A stretch of 64,000 nt of DNA from Syngnathus acus. Taxonomy: Eukaryota > Chordata > Actinopteri > Syngnathiformes > Syngnathidae. Both the position numbers and the translations under genes were made by a program. The notes beneath the pieces were generated by a model. The model saw only the letters and a list, made by a program, of their open reading frames with translations, did not search any database and was not told the origin of the DNA. Positions 12,428 through 26,125 of the stretch are shown here, piece by piece. Each line of letters opens with the position of its first letter. Position 1 is the stretch's first letter. The DNA lies in the NCBI RefSeq assembly GCF_901709675.1, contig NC_051090.1:5202342-5266341 (forward strand), given 5' to 3'.

Positions 12428-15400
12428 AGATGAGAAACGGGATTGGAGAAAATATACGTTTGTTAAACACACAACCAATGTTTTATTTTTTGCTTGTTAC
12501 AAGGCATTCTGTTTCAACTCTTTATTATTGGGTTTTTTTCCCGTTTTTCCGTCCTCTTTCCCGTGCTGTGCTAATTAACGCGTGGATATTCTTGAATGGG
12601 ATGGTAATCTTGATCGCGCTGACCTTCCCGTCTATATCTTATGGCTAATTATCTTCCGAGAATCCTTGAAAAGGGTGTAGCTGCGGTGAAAATACAAATT
12701 AATCACCTTGGTGTGGATTTCTTTTTCCCTCACTCAGAGAATAAACATACTTTTGCCTTTTTGCACATATATATATTTATGGAGAGAGAATAAAGTGAGC
12801 AACTAGATGGATACGGACGGCGCTAATGTGACTCTGAAAAGGACATTGTGTCTTTGGAGTTGACTGGCAAGCCCCATGTTGTGCACTACATTAGCGCATG
12901 CATGTAGCATTGTGCGTGTGTGCGTGAGCGAGCATGTACATGCACCTGTCAGCACACTACATCACTGTCCATCAGGTCCATGCGGTGCCATTAGATCCCT
13001 CCATGAGTTGTGATTTAATGACAGCTGTCAAAGACCCCGTGGGGCCGTCTTTCTCTTCCGGGAATAAACTCCGCCTCCCTCTGAAAGAAAAACGCATGGG
13101 AAGAAAGACTTGATGTGGAAAAGTAGAGCTACTGCAAAACTAATTTGCACAGCCATCTAAAAACAACTGAAAATGTTAATCGCTTACAAAATGGTTACTT
13201 ATCGTCGATCGTCACTCTGGCAGGGTACACGGTAATGATCCCTGAGGTATCCCATACTCTGGTCAACTTGAGCCATTCACAAAGCACTGAGCATGAATTT
13301 GTTTATCTATCCTTGCTGGAGGAATAATGGTAAATAGAGAGTGAAAGGAGTTTCAAGGCTAATGCCTGAGGGGATGTCAGACAAACCTGCGAATGTGTAA
13401 TAACCACGGAGGTTAAAATGCTACTAGAGATGGCTGCCAAATATTTTGACGTCAACTCTACCGCCTCCACACAGATGCTGCTGAGGTTAAGGAAGAGAGG
13501 GATGATTTACTGCGGCGTGAGAGATGGATTAGCGCGAGTGAGAGGAGGGGGTTGTTGCCGGAATCCGGAGGTGTTCGCAATCGAGGTGTCGACGCACAGT
13601 TGTTGAGATCACGTGTCCGTCTTCTGTGATTTCGGTTTTCCCAGCGTTATTTGTTCCAAGGTTGCTCTAAATGTGACCGATGTTTGCAGCCGACATGCTG
13701 TTTGCTTTGTTTCACTTTGCCCAGGCGACGGGAATAAACATTCGGACGGAGGCTTCAAACTATCCTTAGCGCTACATGCTACAAAGTTGAATTGAAATTA
13801 ATTCGCCTTGGTGAATTTCATTTCAAATGTGAACATTGATAACACTAGCTTACACACATAGCCCCGCCCCCAAGGACCCGTGTATATAGATTGTCGTCCA
13901 TCTTCCTTTTACTCTAGTGCGTGTGGATAAATAACTCCTGTTCCCTTTAGATTAGCTGTGACCTTTCCACCCTGTCTGGAGGCCCCCATACCAGCTTTTA
14001 TTCCATGATTGCATTGTGAATCCTTCACTGTAACAAATGTCAACTTCATTGATTGGCCATCTTTGCCCAAAATAAGAGACATCGGGAATGCGAGGCTACT
14101 GCACGTGTCACTGCGTGCGGGTTCCCCGGGCTGTGCGGTGAACGGGTGTCGTGAGAGATTGTGGCGGGCGGGGCAGGGGGGGAGAGTATCGAAAAGTGTA
14201 CTCATTAACTTGAAGTCCACACAGCTGAGATTTCATGGATTAATCAATGCTAACCTACTTTATCAAAGACACTTATCTTCCACATACAGGAATCCATGCA
14301 TGTCCCCGGCCGAGAGGTCGATAGCAGGAAATACCTCGCCTTGTTTACTTTTGATTTGATTATTTATCTTTATAAAAAAAAAAAAAAAACAGCGCTCCTG
14401 CTCTCTTCCTTCTTTTGCCTAAATGTCCTTGGGATTGAAGCGGGCGCTACGGAGGAGGGGGTTGGCGTACTCGTATCACATAACTTATTGGTTCATTTTG
14501 CCCATCTCTTTCCAATAATGTGTAACATTACCAGTGTTATTAGATAGGAGATTAATGGCGCTTGGCCCCGCTCCTCCTCTTGAGGACGGGATATGGAGGA
14601 GAGAGGGCCAATGGCAGAAAAAAAGGAAGGTGGGGGCCGGGGGGAGTACCTTTAACTCTGCATGTCTTACCAGGGACATATTATGGAGAAGAGAGTTTTT
14701 AATTGCTTGGATGCATATGCGTGGGTCTTTGAAATCACTGCCAACTCATTAAGTGGGAAATTATGCAAGAGAATAAGCGAATGAATTTCGGCTGGGATGT
14801 GACATAACAGTTGCCCTCGCACCAAGTTTTTCTACCAACGATTTTCAAAGCTGCCTTTGGTTCTTTCGACTGATCTTTGAGAACCACAGAATATTTTGGT
14901 TTTGAAAATAATAGATTGCATGTGGCTCATTTGCATGGGACAGGACAAACCTCGCAAAACTGTCTGCTCTTAACAGGGCCGTAATTCTCATTTCCTGCAG
15001 TATTTCCACCAAAGCATGTCACGGACATTTTATTTAAATGTGCCATTTAATGGCATATTATATCGCCTTTAATGTAAGACAGAACATGCAACTCGTCTCC
15101 TGCAGCTCCCCCCCTTCCATCTCCTGTCCGTCCATCTCATTTGCTTCTCTTCCCGCCCTTGCTATCTCTCCATCTTGCATGCCTTTGATCCTTCTCTCTT
15201 GGCATCAATCAATGCAGACAACGGAGACAAGAAGCACAGCGAGACGGATGGATCTTCTTCCACCGCCTCAGGTGTTGTGTCAGGTGGAGGTGTGCCGCTC
15301 TGTTTATCGATGCACTTATTTACCTATTTATTAGACATTCTCCCCTCCATGGACTCCATTCCCACCCGTCAAATAGACCTTTTCATCACGGCGGCTCGTC

Positions 15401-16534
15401 CAGTACTTCCGGGTGGCCATAACATTTGACTAAAGGGAAACCCCATTGAGAAAACTTCTGTCGCTTTTAAGTTTCACTTAAAACGATATGAATCACTTCA
15501 AAAGGAACCAGAACACCAGCTGTAATTTAAATTTCAAAAACAAACACTAATATAAATAATTTCTGCTGCTCCGATTAATACCGCCGACGTGCTCAAGATA
15601 GCTAACATTAGCTAGCGTGTTTTGCTAACTTAAATACAATCCAAAAGGATCAAAAACTGTTTTTTACAAGCTTCCTCTTTCCTTCCTGAGTTCTTCCATC
15701 CTCCACTTCTCTCCTTGCTCCCCGCCATGTCGTACGGAGTAATAACGCGCTCATTATTGGATGTAAGAAATATCTACTAAGAGATTATGCTAGATATAAA
15801 AAGCTCACAGGTGATGGGAAGCGCGAGTCTCTCCGCATCCCTAATGAGGTGGCAGGGTTTGCCAGGCACGTTCCACAGAGGCTGAGCGAGTCCCTCACTG
15901 AAACCTGACTTTGCATGAGAGACAACTCGGCCCCGGTTCATCTCTGCTCTGCTCGACCTCGGACGTTGTAATGGAGTCTTTGCTATGAGCTCAAATGCTC
16001 TCAGTTTGTCACTCATTTGGAGCTTAAGGGAATTTTTGGCACCTTTCAGCTTTACCTTTCTCTGCACTTTAGCTCTCGAGAGACAAATTTGAGTTGTTCT
16101 TTAAAATCCTTGCTGGGTGTTTTTACATGTAATTTAAGGTCTCTAAAGGTTTGTAATTAAAATGTGTCAAACTGAGTGGCTTTTTAAAAGCAGTACTGTA
16201 TTGATTTTTGAATGCTAGCCAGCACAATGTGGCCAAGGTACTTGAGCTCTAAGGTTGCATTAGATAGGTTCTCAAGTTCTTACTGGACAAGCCAACCTCT
16301 TTAAATTATTTTTGATGGATAGATTGGTTGAAGTTGTTCAGTGCGTTTCAATTTTTCAAAATTATATCGCTCTAGCGCTACTTCAGGTACCTTTTGTTTT
16401 TTAGCATCGAATAGCTTTCATATCCCGAGCAAAGGAATGAAAGGAAGAACGAAAACACACACCAACCAAAAAGTGAAATGCCAACTTTTTAAATCAATAA
16501 TAACGGTCAACTATAGTTGTTTATCTGGATGTCC
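12428..16534. other. Intron, no gene seen
   Basis: Mostly unique. 14918-15070 has an octamer ATTTGCAT and the near-palindrome gccatttaatggc and could be regulatory. 14373-14388 is poly(A). 15110-15190 is C/T-rich. Confidence 0.5.
13447..13454. promoter_or_regulatory. Full palindromic CRE (TGACGTCA)
   Basis: An exact 8-bp CREB/ATF site within a CpG-containing, repeat-poor stretch (about 13400-13600). One exact 8-mer per strand is expected about once in this window by chance. Confidence 0.2.
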
Positions 16535-16651
16535 CGAGTGATTTCCTGGTTACCAGTCTAGAGTTTATTCCCCAACCAGGCTAGGCTTGTGCTACCTGCG
16601 ACCTTACTGAGAATAAGTGTGATAGAAAATGGATGCATGGTTGAATGGATG
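16535..16651 (+). mobile_element. Degenerate L2-like 3' end fragment
   Basis: Contains the same landmarks as the copy at 11731-11860: a tggttaccagtctag core, cctgcgaccttactgag, then agaaaatggatgcatgg and further ATGG-like units. Divergence is greater, so this is an older copy. Gene-sense orientation. Confidence 0.65.
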
Positions 16652-19600
16652 AAAATAAAAAGGAACAACCCGCCAATGAAAACGCACCGAGTATGCTGAG
16701 TGACAGCGAGTCCCCAGCAAGAGCAGACATGAAACATCTTAATGCCCACCGCAGGAACAGCGAAGGGCAAATGTTTGAATCATTTAAAACTCCAGAGACG
16801 ACGGATGTGTTACATTGGCCAATGGCATCGGGGGTCTGTCTGCCGGGGAGCGTGGCACGCCTTGGGCCATCACTCCTCTTTTCTGTCCCTCCATATCGCT
16901 GCCTTCCCTGTTGCTTACACTTAATTGGCGGGGAGCAGAGAAAGGACAGGTCGCAGTCAACCAATGACCAAACCCACAAGGGAGGCAAAATGGGAATTGG
17001 AGCAAAGTAAGAAAATAGGGAGTTTAAAGAGGACGGAAGAAAAAATGACATTTGCACTGTTATTTCTACACACAACAACTCTATCAGTGAGTTGCACAAG
17101 GTGAGAATTTTCTCTCATTTTTTTTTATAGGCATCTGGCAGCTCGTATTTGGAGTTTGTTAGCTTCGCTGACCTGTGGGGACTATTAAATGTCAGTCCTC
17201 TTTAAGGGAGAGTGAAAGACAACTTCTCCTAAGTTGGTGATGCCGGTAAAGGTCAGACGAGACAACGCCAAAGCAAACTGCTACACACTGACAAGCTAGC
17301 AAAACAACATTCAGGAAGTTGATTCTTTTTTAACCGGTTAATTTTTGCTCCAGGCCTAGCTAAGGTTTTCTTGAATGATATCACAAATGCCTGAAATATT
17401 CAATAAGTGAGCAATATAGTACCAGATTGCGCAGCATTTGTTTAGCAAAACCAGGCCGAATGTGTCTTTCTTCATTTGCACTCTCTGCAAGTGTATCCGT
17501 TTTTTTTATTTTTTATCTAGTTGCCGCACGGCTATTTATTCGAATTTGTTAGCACGGCCCTGAAATCTTCATTAGGCAGTCACAGAGCCCACGGAGACGC
17601 TCGGCAAGGTCGGCATCCAGCCGACGAAATGAAGACGCGGCCCTCAATTTAGTCGCTCTTTGGGGACCGCTGCATCGTCGGCTCCTTCCCTCCATATATA
17701 TTTACTGATACGTAACGTCAAGAGTAGAGATGCTACCGATTACCCTGAATGGCCACGAGGCGGAAATCACTGCAATTGTCAACGTTACAAAAATCTAATA
17801 GATCTTTCTGGTGTAAGTGACTGGAAATTTACACGGAGCTGTAATGTTTAAGCCGCATTGTTGTTGTTTTTTTAAGTCAGATGATAACAGAAACGCACTG
17901 CAACATTGTTAGCATTTGTATTAGCATTGTTAGCTAAACGTCTTCTCGATTTGTCATGACAGCAGGAAACATCTTCATGGCTTTCACCAATGGCCAAGAG
18001 ATGATTTCATTGCAACAAACCAAACGTGATATCTTATTCATTCATGCTTATCATCAGAGGTTGTCATGCCAAGGAGTTCTTTGTGAACACCCCGCTACAA
18101 ACAATGCACCCAGACAAGCTTTGTTATATCTTCCTGTGCCCATTAAGCTGTTCATTAAAGAGTGGCTCAGCCTACAGGCTGTGTGCATGTACGTACTTTG
18201 AAATACATTAGTATGCTCTGGCAGTCCAGCAGCCCGTGTAGGTACATGTGCGCGTCCGCTCGCTCGCACACTGGGCCCATTATCCACGCTTTGCGGCACC
18301 CGGAGTGGGGATGCAGATTTGTTTTGGTGAAGGTTATTAAGTGAAGAAATCAAGGTGAGATTGTCTCAATCCACACATGAGGTCACACGAGGCTGTGGGA
18401 GGCTAGAATCCGATTTCCACCTGCTTCCTCTAGTAAATTTGTACTTCGAAACCCCTTTGCTTAATTTCCTTCCCAAAGCCAGACAATGCGATTAGAGTCA
18501 ATCAATCGAACTTTCTTAAAGAACTACCCCAATAGGGATGCGTGGGTACTTTTTCCATTGAAGGCTACCAAAATACCGAACCTTATTGTGCCGCTGTTTG
18601 GAGTATCAAGCTGATGGACATTATCACGATGTTGGGTTTTTTATTTTTATGAATGCATCAGAACTGGAATAAATGCAATTTCCATTCTGTATGCATGCAT
18701 TAGTTCGGCTCAAATTGAAAGAATGGTGCCACTTGGGCACTATGAACTCATACTGTAATCAAGTTCTCTGTTAATGCTGTTCCAAAATGTGGCTTTCCAT
18801 AGAAATGGCCACAAAACGGCATGTTTTGGACACAACATTTTTGGACACAATTTTTGTGTGTTACTAAACAATTTACATTTATGAGCCACAGTTCCAATGT
18901 GATGTAATTTTATTGCCCTGACAGTTGGAAAGCACGTCGTATACAGCACAGTAGAAACAATAGAAATGTGTTTGTGTGGATTACATTTTTATCAAGTCAG
19001 CAGCTGCACAATGCTATGGTGCCCCCGCTTAATGGTTCAGACTACCCGTAGAAGGTGGACACGACTCAAGTAAAATATGGAGGCAGATGCTGTAACAATA
19101 GTAGCATGCATATATTCTTTATCCTCTACAAACAACAACCAATTGCAATCATATTATAGACTGCTATTTTTGTAATTAAAAAATTACTGACACTTTTGTG
19201 GCCATATTTTCTGTCTTGCTGTAGCAAAAAGTTGTCTAAGCATAAGTAGCAGCACACAAACCTTGAGTTTGAAAGAAAAACTCTTATGAAATATCTGTGA
19301 TGGGAAAAAAAAAAATATCGGCATGAGGATAAATGCAGCACTGATCTTTTGTGTTTTATAAAATTGCTGTACTTTGGGTGCTTTCAGAAGACTAAGCTTG
19401 CCTCCGATCGATTGAGATCTTGTCTTGTACTTTTATGGCCTTTGTTTATGTGGTTACATTGACCCGTACTTAAAGTATCACTGAGAAATAATGGGCTTTT
19501 TTTCTTGTTCATGTGCTCCCCCCTACAGTTGTGATTTGTAATTTAAGGCATTGTACATGGACTGCTGTAAATGGTCGCAGACATGGTTAAAAGCAAAAGA

Positions 19601-20930
19601 CGATGGGCTAACTTTGCTTTTTGTTTGTTGTTGGCACAGAACTCAGCAAAGTTTAGACCTTTTGTGACTTTCTTTAGTCTTTTATTTTTAATTCACATTG
19701 GGGTTTTTTTACTTTAAAATGTAAGTTCGAGATGTCTGGAACAGAATAATCACAATTACATTATTTTCTATGGGTAATATTGCTTTGGTTTCTGTGCAAT
19801 TTGGTTTTAGTCCGATTGTTTTTTTTTAACAAAAAATGAAGTTCCATCTTAATATCGAGAAGTGTTGAGTTTGAAACTCCGGCATTGCCTTCCTACACAG
19901 GCACTGTCCCGCTTTCTCCGTTACGACTCTGATACGCCCTCTAAAAACCGACTTTGTCCCCACATTCCATGTTGCAGCAAGACATAAAAGGCAGAAAATG
20001 CAGTTTTTTATTGCCAGTATAAAATGATATCCTGGCTGGTCCAACTATATTATAAAATTGTAAAGTAAGACATCCAGAGTTGCCATGCCAACGGCAAAGA
20101 TATTATCAGACCTGGCAAAGCAAAGCGACAACATTATGTTAATGTTATTTGACCTTCAATGTGCTACCTATTGATATACATTACACATCATAACAGACGG
20201 TTTTCATCATAAACATGTAGCGTACTTATTTCATTGTTCACTGTGCATTTAAATCGACAATATACCTGCCACTTTGCCTGCATATTAATCTCATAAGAAT
20301 AGGCAAGTAGGAAGTGGGCAAGGCATCCTCCATTATTTATGGAAGTGTAATTATCTATGGTGTCACCAGCAGGCAAGAATTTACAGTACAAGTCCTCACT
20401 TCTATATCAGCAAAATGACTCGGTAATGAAGTGAGTCAACCTCTAGGCTGCTCTATTGTTCGGGTTTTGTTTTACACTGATTCGCTACATGGGCGGAAAG
20501 GTACAATTGCTGAGGATGGCGCCTTGTATGGATCGGGTTTTAACAATATCAACATGGTGCTCGATATTAAAAGAAAGTGCATGAGATTACTAATTATGAT
20601 TGATTGCGTGGAAGTGGTCCCCTGAAGCTGATTGAACAATGAGTTGATCAACAGTAATGTTCACGCTTGTGTAAAAAAAAAAAAAAAAAAAAAGGGCAAT
20701 TTTCTACTTGTACGATTAAATGTTTTCTGATTTCCCCCCCCCTATTTAAACAATTTGTTCCATTATGCTATGTTGAAATACACACTGAGAGGGACCGGCA
20801 GTATTTTGATTATAGTATTTAGACTCAAAAGATATTGTACTAGAAATATTTACATTATAATTTATATTTATTTTTCTTTGGGTCTCTCAACTTGCAAAAA
20901 ATGCTTTTTTAAATTTTTTTTTTTTTTTTT
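16652..20930. other. Intron, no gene seen
   Basis: Unique AT-rich sequence. A minus-strand open frame of about 170 codons at 16581-17099 lacks recognisable domains. An A run sits at about 20671-20692. 18535-18590 (tagggatgcgtgggtac) may be a repeat edge but is not identified. Confidence 0.5.
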
Positions 20931-21015
20931 AGCTTTGCATACTGTACTGTATGATATCAGGTCTTTTAAACTTTTTAAGCTTTGCATATTATACTGTACT
21001 GTATGATATCAGGTC
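20931..21015 (+). repeat. Two-copy tandem duplication (about 47-bp period)
   Basis: agctttgcat...tgatatcaggtc occurs at 20931-20963 and again at 20978-21015, the second with a 5-bp insertion (attat). A T-run of about 17 precedes it. The core catactgtactgtatg is itself near-palindromic. Confidence 0.85.
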
Positions 21016-21236
21016 AACAGGCCAGATTAGAAATAGTAACTTGGTAGCACCTTACTAGTGGAAAAGCATCAAAAGCCAGTGTCAGCCCGAATAAGTACTG
21101 CGCAGCGGAAAGGAGCATAAGTAAGCTGCATTGGTCATGTGTACGTCATTGTGTTCAATGCGAGGATTTGAAAAAGACCAGCCAAAGCTCAGAGCTACAA
21201 AAGAGGATGAGGAGCCAAAGGATTGGCATAGACAGA

Positions 21237-21257
21237 CCGGCCGGCCGGCCGGCCGGC
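21237..21257. repeat. (CCGG)5 tandem palindrome
   Basis: 21 bases of alternating CCGG, self-complementary and CpG-dense, in otherwise average sequence. Confidence 0.95.
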
Positions 21258-21879
21258 TTCCTTTCCCAGGCAGGTCGTTCCGCCGTGCGTGCACGAGACA
21301 AGCGGATTCCTCCGCTGCCTCGACGGGGTCATTTACATATAAATGAATGTTGCCGATCACATGCCGCTGACCCCATTTATTCTAGCGGACAGACTGAAGG
21401 ATGGACGGACAGTGGAGACAAAATCGCTAGCGAGTAGCCAAATTACCCCAAATTACTGCATTTCCATCTCTACATCAGGCCTGTCAGGCAGTTTTTGCCC
21501 CTCCCCCCTCCACCCCCCATGCCCTTCCTCACCAAGTCTGGGGTGACTAATTGGCATGGGTGAATTTAAAGGGGCCGTGTCAGTGGCCGATGCTGCATCT
21601 AAAAAATTTGGCATTTCACAGTAAATAATTTTTTTATGAACACTTACACCTACTTCGCTACTGTATTCAATGTTCGGCCTTATCGTGCATCTAGATTTGA
21701 TTGCGTTTTATCCCTCACGAGCATCTCGGCCTGCGTGCAACCACACACAATAGCTTTAAGTATCACACGGAGTCTTTACACAGATTAATGCTACGGGGGC
21801 TTCTGCGTGATCCTAATGTGACAGTTGCGACCCAACATGCGTAACCTTCACACGGACAATACCGAGTTGCAATAAACAA

Positions 21880-22170
21880 GCCGGGAGTGTGCTCACAGCG
21901 GCTTTATCTAGCCGCTAAAGCTAAGCGTATTTGTTTACCTCATTCTCAGTTTGCCAAGCAGGCCTTTCCTTATGAGTTCATTAGACGAAGTGTCAGCGTG
22001 GGATCAAGAGTCAGAACATGTGTCTAATTACTGGAGATTGATGCATTCTGCAGACATCCTGGTGATCAGTGTTGCTTTTATTTGCTTAATGGCGGCGCGG
22101 GGATCAGAGGCAGGTTGACCCTCTGTGATCATTAAGAGAATGAATGTTAGCCACACATGAGCTGAGATGC
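21880..22170. other. Candidate conserved non-coding element
   Basis: A repeat-free stretch with balanced composition, containing TAATTA at 22025-22030, a tgatcattaag and several ATTA/TAAT cores. It looks like developmental enhancers in fish gene deserts. Conservation cannot be judged from one sequence. Confidence 0.25.
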
Positions 22171-23692
22171 ATAACCCGAATAAGGACATACTTTTTTTTT
22201 AGCTCTAAATTGGCAAGCCTATATGGGAGTGGGGAAAATATTACATTTTTATTGATTTAGAATTTCAGTCTATATATGGCCCAGAGGCCCAAGGCTGCTT
22301 TTAACAAAATCTCCAAAAGTTTTACAAAGTTTTTTTTTTTTGTATTTTTTTTTTTTTATGATCTACCTTTGGCAGAAACTCCTGAAAGATGAGTGGAAAA
22401 CTGTACGCTAGCTTTTGGCTGCCGCTCACACACAGAACACATAGAGACTAATGTGGAAGTAAAATATGCAAAGGTCTAAATCCCCTCTTCGTCTTCATCA
22501 GGAGCTTTTAAGACTCTGTGAGACATGTTTCCTCTGGTGGCCGTGATTTTCCCTGCACTCATCACTCACGCGTACATCCGGGTGAATGTACAGCGTACTA
22601 TTTATAGTGACTTAACAGCTGCCGTATAAGTGGAATATATGAAATGAGATTTTTTTTTTTCCCTTTATTGCTGCTCAGCACTGCAGTGGAAATATTGCAA
22701 TTTACTTTGGAGTAGGAAGGAAATTTAAAATGCAAAATGCAAGCGAGGAAGCTAATTCATCATGTTTAAGACACAGGCTAATTTTTAATGTAGCGGAGGA
22801 TCTTACATGGAGAACACGAACGTGGAAGATAGTCACGCTTTCGACACGCAATTAGGTTTACTTTGCGACTAATTACTCACACCGAAACAGTCTTGATGTT
22901 ATTGTTGAAGTGCTCTCGTTTGCGGAAATGCAAGCTGATTTTGGCAAGAAAATTTGTACATAATTCACCACAAAATGAAGATAAATGTTAAAAAAAATGC
23001 ACGTAGTAAAAAATGCTAGGCTTGCACCTTTTTTTCGATGGTGGGATTATCTCCCTCTGCAAATTGTGCACAATAGCAATGCTCATTTTTGTTAGACTCA
23101 TTTTATGATAGCATTAAGCTAGCGGACAAATGTTAGCCTAATGATAATGGTTGTGTAAAATAAATAAACAAATAAACACCTTGAAGCAAGGAAACTTTAA
23201 TTTGCTGGATATCAACGCATTCAGGAAAGGAAGAATAAATATGAGACAAAACAAAAAGTCCCAACCGACAGCACAAAGTAACAGAAGTGAAAATATTGCT
23301 TCTGCCAAAGCGTGTTATGCACAACAAAACTATGACACGTTTTTAGGCGAGATCTGTCTACTTATCCAAATGCTTCAACATGTACGGTGTTGATTTAAAA
23401 ACATGGAAAGTTAACACTTCAGCATGACACTTGCGCTTGGAATAAAATGTGACAATGCTGGGAGTGGGGAAATCTATAAATAATTCTTCTTTAAGATGCA
23501 GGCATTCAAGATGGTGAGGCGGGGCTTGCAGCTTATACAACTTTTTGAATTACGAGAGGCCCAATTTCTTTTCTGGTTGAGCTCTCACTTGGTCGATTAT
23601 TTTTTTTATTATTATTTTTCTTGTGTACTGGAGTTAAAAAAACCAAACATGAAATACAGCTAGAACATATAATTCAGTAATTCTTTGAGGTT

Positions 23693-23704
23693 CCACTAGA
23701 GGGA
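23693..23704 (+). promoter_or_regulatory. CTCF-like core motif
   Basis: CCACTAGAGGGA fits CCASYAGRKGG at all 11 positions, with A instead of C after it. Core matches of this length also occur by chance, and flanking preferences were not scored. Confidence 0.25.
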
Positions 23705-24377
23705 TCTGATGCACCACAAATTGTGCTTGTACTGTAATGGCGAATATTGATTTGATCTACATTTATAAGTCTGGTCATGAAGCAAATTAAAATAGTAAGT
23801 CGAGGAGCTCTGAAGTCCGACATTTTTTTCTTTCTCTTTGGAGCTACGGTTGCTTTTTATCGGACAACAATGTCGAATTCCTACTGCATTTTTCTTTCAG
23901 CAGACAGCCGACACAAACTGCCGACGAGTGTGCGAGTTTTCTCTTTCTTTTTAAACAGTCTGTCCCACCGTCCTATACCTCGGGCTCACCCCGAGCCGAC
24001 CCGGCGATGTCGTGTCAGCAATGACATTGGGATTCTATTAGCGGGTTGTGCGAGGCCCTGGCCTCCTGCCCTGCGGTGAGACCTACCATTGATCTGTCAT
24101 GGGAGATGGCTGCTCCACGCTCGCCCGCTCCCATAGGGCTCAATTTGAACCTTTCCAAAAAAGCAGGGCCCAAACCCTCTGCTTGAAATCTACCTGGGGG
24201 GAGCAAAGAGAGAAAGTGGGGAGGGCCGGGGGGGCTCAAGGTTAGACGTGTCACCGGCGCGCAGATAAAGACGGCTCGTGGTGGTCGACACCGACGGTAA
24301 TGGCCAGTGAAGAGTAAGGTTATTTGTTATCGATTCCCAATGAGGGAAATCAGCCGGTCTATATAGTGCCGGGCCGG

Positions 24378-24398
24378 GTGTGTGTGTGTGTGTGTGTC
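24378..24398 (+). repeat. (GT)10 microsatellite
   Basis: 21 bases of TG/GT directly after a gggccggg block. Confidence 0.95.
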
Positions 24399-26087
24399 AC
24401 GTGGTCGGCGAGGCATAAAGAGAGAAGCCTCTGAAGGACGGAAAAAGAAGACATGAAAGTCTCTTTTCCCAGCGGCTTCCCTCCCGCTCTCTCTCCCTTC
24501 CCTGCAACTTTGAATGATCTGTTTTCCCAGCCAGCCTCATTTGTATTTTTACTGAATTACGCCAGATCGGCAACCTGAACCCACTTAGGCATGTCACTTT
24601 GCGTTTGTTGAAGTTAGCCCAGACGGAAGCCTCGTCAGGTTTCAGCGAGGCGGGCTGCGGCTAAGTGGCCACTTGTCACGATTATTTATTTCATTTTTGT
24701 CCCGATGGCCATGTGATGCCGGAGTTTGCCGCCGGCGATGCTTTGGAAGGAGAAACGAGATTGCGATTGACACGCAAGCTAGCAAGTCAAGTATGCACAC
24801 ATTGACATCTGTCTCTGGTTGGTTGTTTTTTTCTGGACTCGGTGGTTTCTTATAAATCACATCAGAGGTTGAAGATGAGGCTAAAGAGGGCTTGTTTCTT
24901 TCCACGGATTTATATTAAAAGTCTTAAACCTTGCCAAGTCTAAAACCACGAACTATTAGCGTAAAGAAGCCGGCGTTGGTATTCCAGCTAGCATGCTTGC
25001 TTTCAAAAACGAAAGAGAAAAAAAAGTGTTGTTCCAGAGGTATTTGAATAATGATGAATTAAAGGTGTTTACTTATACTTATACAGCCATTTAGTCCTTT
25101 TTTCCCCCCACCACATAAAGCAAAACCAAAAAACACTATGGTATAAGCGAATTAGCACTATGACAGTACAAACACAAGAGAATGATTTAAATTGCTGCCA
25201 CCGGCAACGCTGGGCCTTGCGATGCTTCCTTTTTTTTTTTCGACATATGTAAATTCTCTCGTGGAAGCTTGGTATACATTATAGATGAGGGCTCTCGTTC
25301 CGCAGTCGCTGGAGCAGGATTCTTCCGTGAAACGCAAACCGCCCACCACCGTGGGCGCCGCCGCCCACTCGGCTCCCCGTTCCCTTCGCCCGCCACGGGC
25401 TCTCCCATTGGAAGCTCATTCATCCCTTTCATCCCTCGCCAGCCTTTCGCTCTCTTATGTCGGTCCTTCAAACGGTCAAACTTTCCATGGTCACCCCCCC
25501 CCACTGTCAACCACATAGAATTGGTCACATGTGATCACGTGACGGAGGCGGTGCCCTCCCCTTACCCGCCAAGCCTTCCACAGTGACACCATTGGTTGAT
25601 TTGTCTCCTCCGGTTCTATATCGATTTAGTTTAAAAGGAGGGGAAAAAAATACAAGAAGAATGGGCTGCCTGAGGTGACATGAAATTAAAGGAAAAAAAG
25701 AGAAGTACAGAAAGTTGCGAGGTGGCGGAGACTTCACACTTTAGTCGGGAGTGCATCTCATTCTGTGTCACGCCGCACTTCCTGCCTTCAAATGATTCCC
25801 CGCTTGGTTCAATTTGACTGCTGTGCAGCATAATCGATCCCCCCCATTAATTCTACTTAGCCGAGCCGAGCAGTACAAGCCCAAGCCGGGCTCGCCCGCC
25901 AAGGCCGGCGCTGCTGAATGGCTGACCTTTACGCGGCTCGGACCGCCATTGATTTTCAGCAGGACTTATTTCATGAAGTGGGCTTTGGGACAGGAAGCCG
26001 AGATGAAGATGAACTATGAGGCAAAATCACTTTCTTTGCTGCTTTCCTCTCCTTTTATACGCTGTACCCTCTAAGTACCGTTTTAAG

Positions 26088-26125
26088 TAGGGCTGAACAA
26101 TTAATCGAATTCAAATTGAATGAAG
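26088..26125 (+). mobile_element. Repeat terminus tagggctgaacaattaatcg
   Basis: The stretch has the look of a common fish DNA-transposon terminus that starts TAGGGCTGNAC(A/G)ATTAATCGA and runs into alternating AATTTAAAT-type sequence. AT-rich sequence with a short TA run continues to about 26460 and may belong to the same element. The other end was not identified. Confidence 0.35.

Noticed and set aside
16581-17099. Open frame of about 172 codons, - strand
   Set aside because: Frames on the opposite strand over the same bases are also open; hydrophobic/serine-rich composition fits a pyrimidine-rich stretch, not a known protein.
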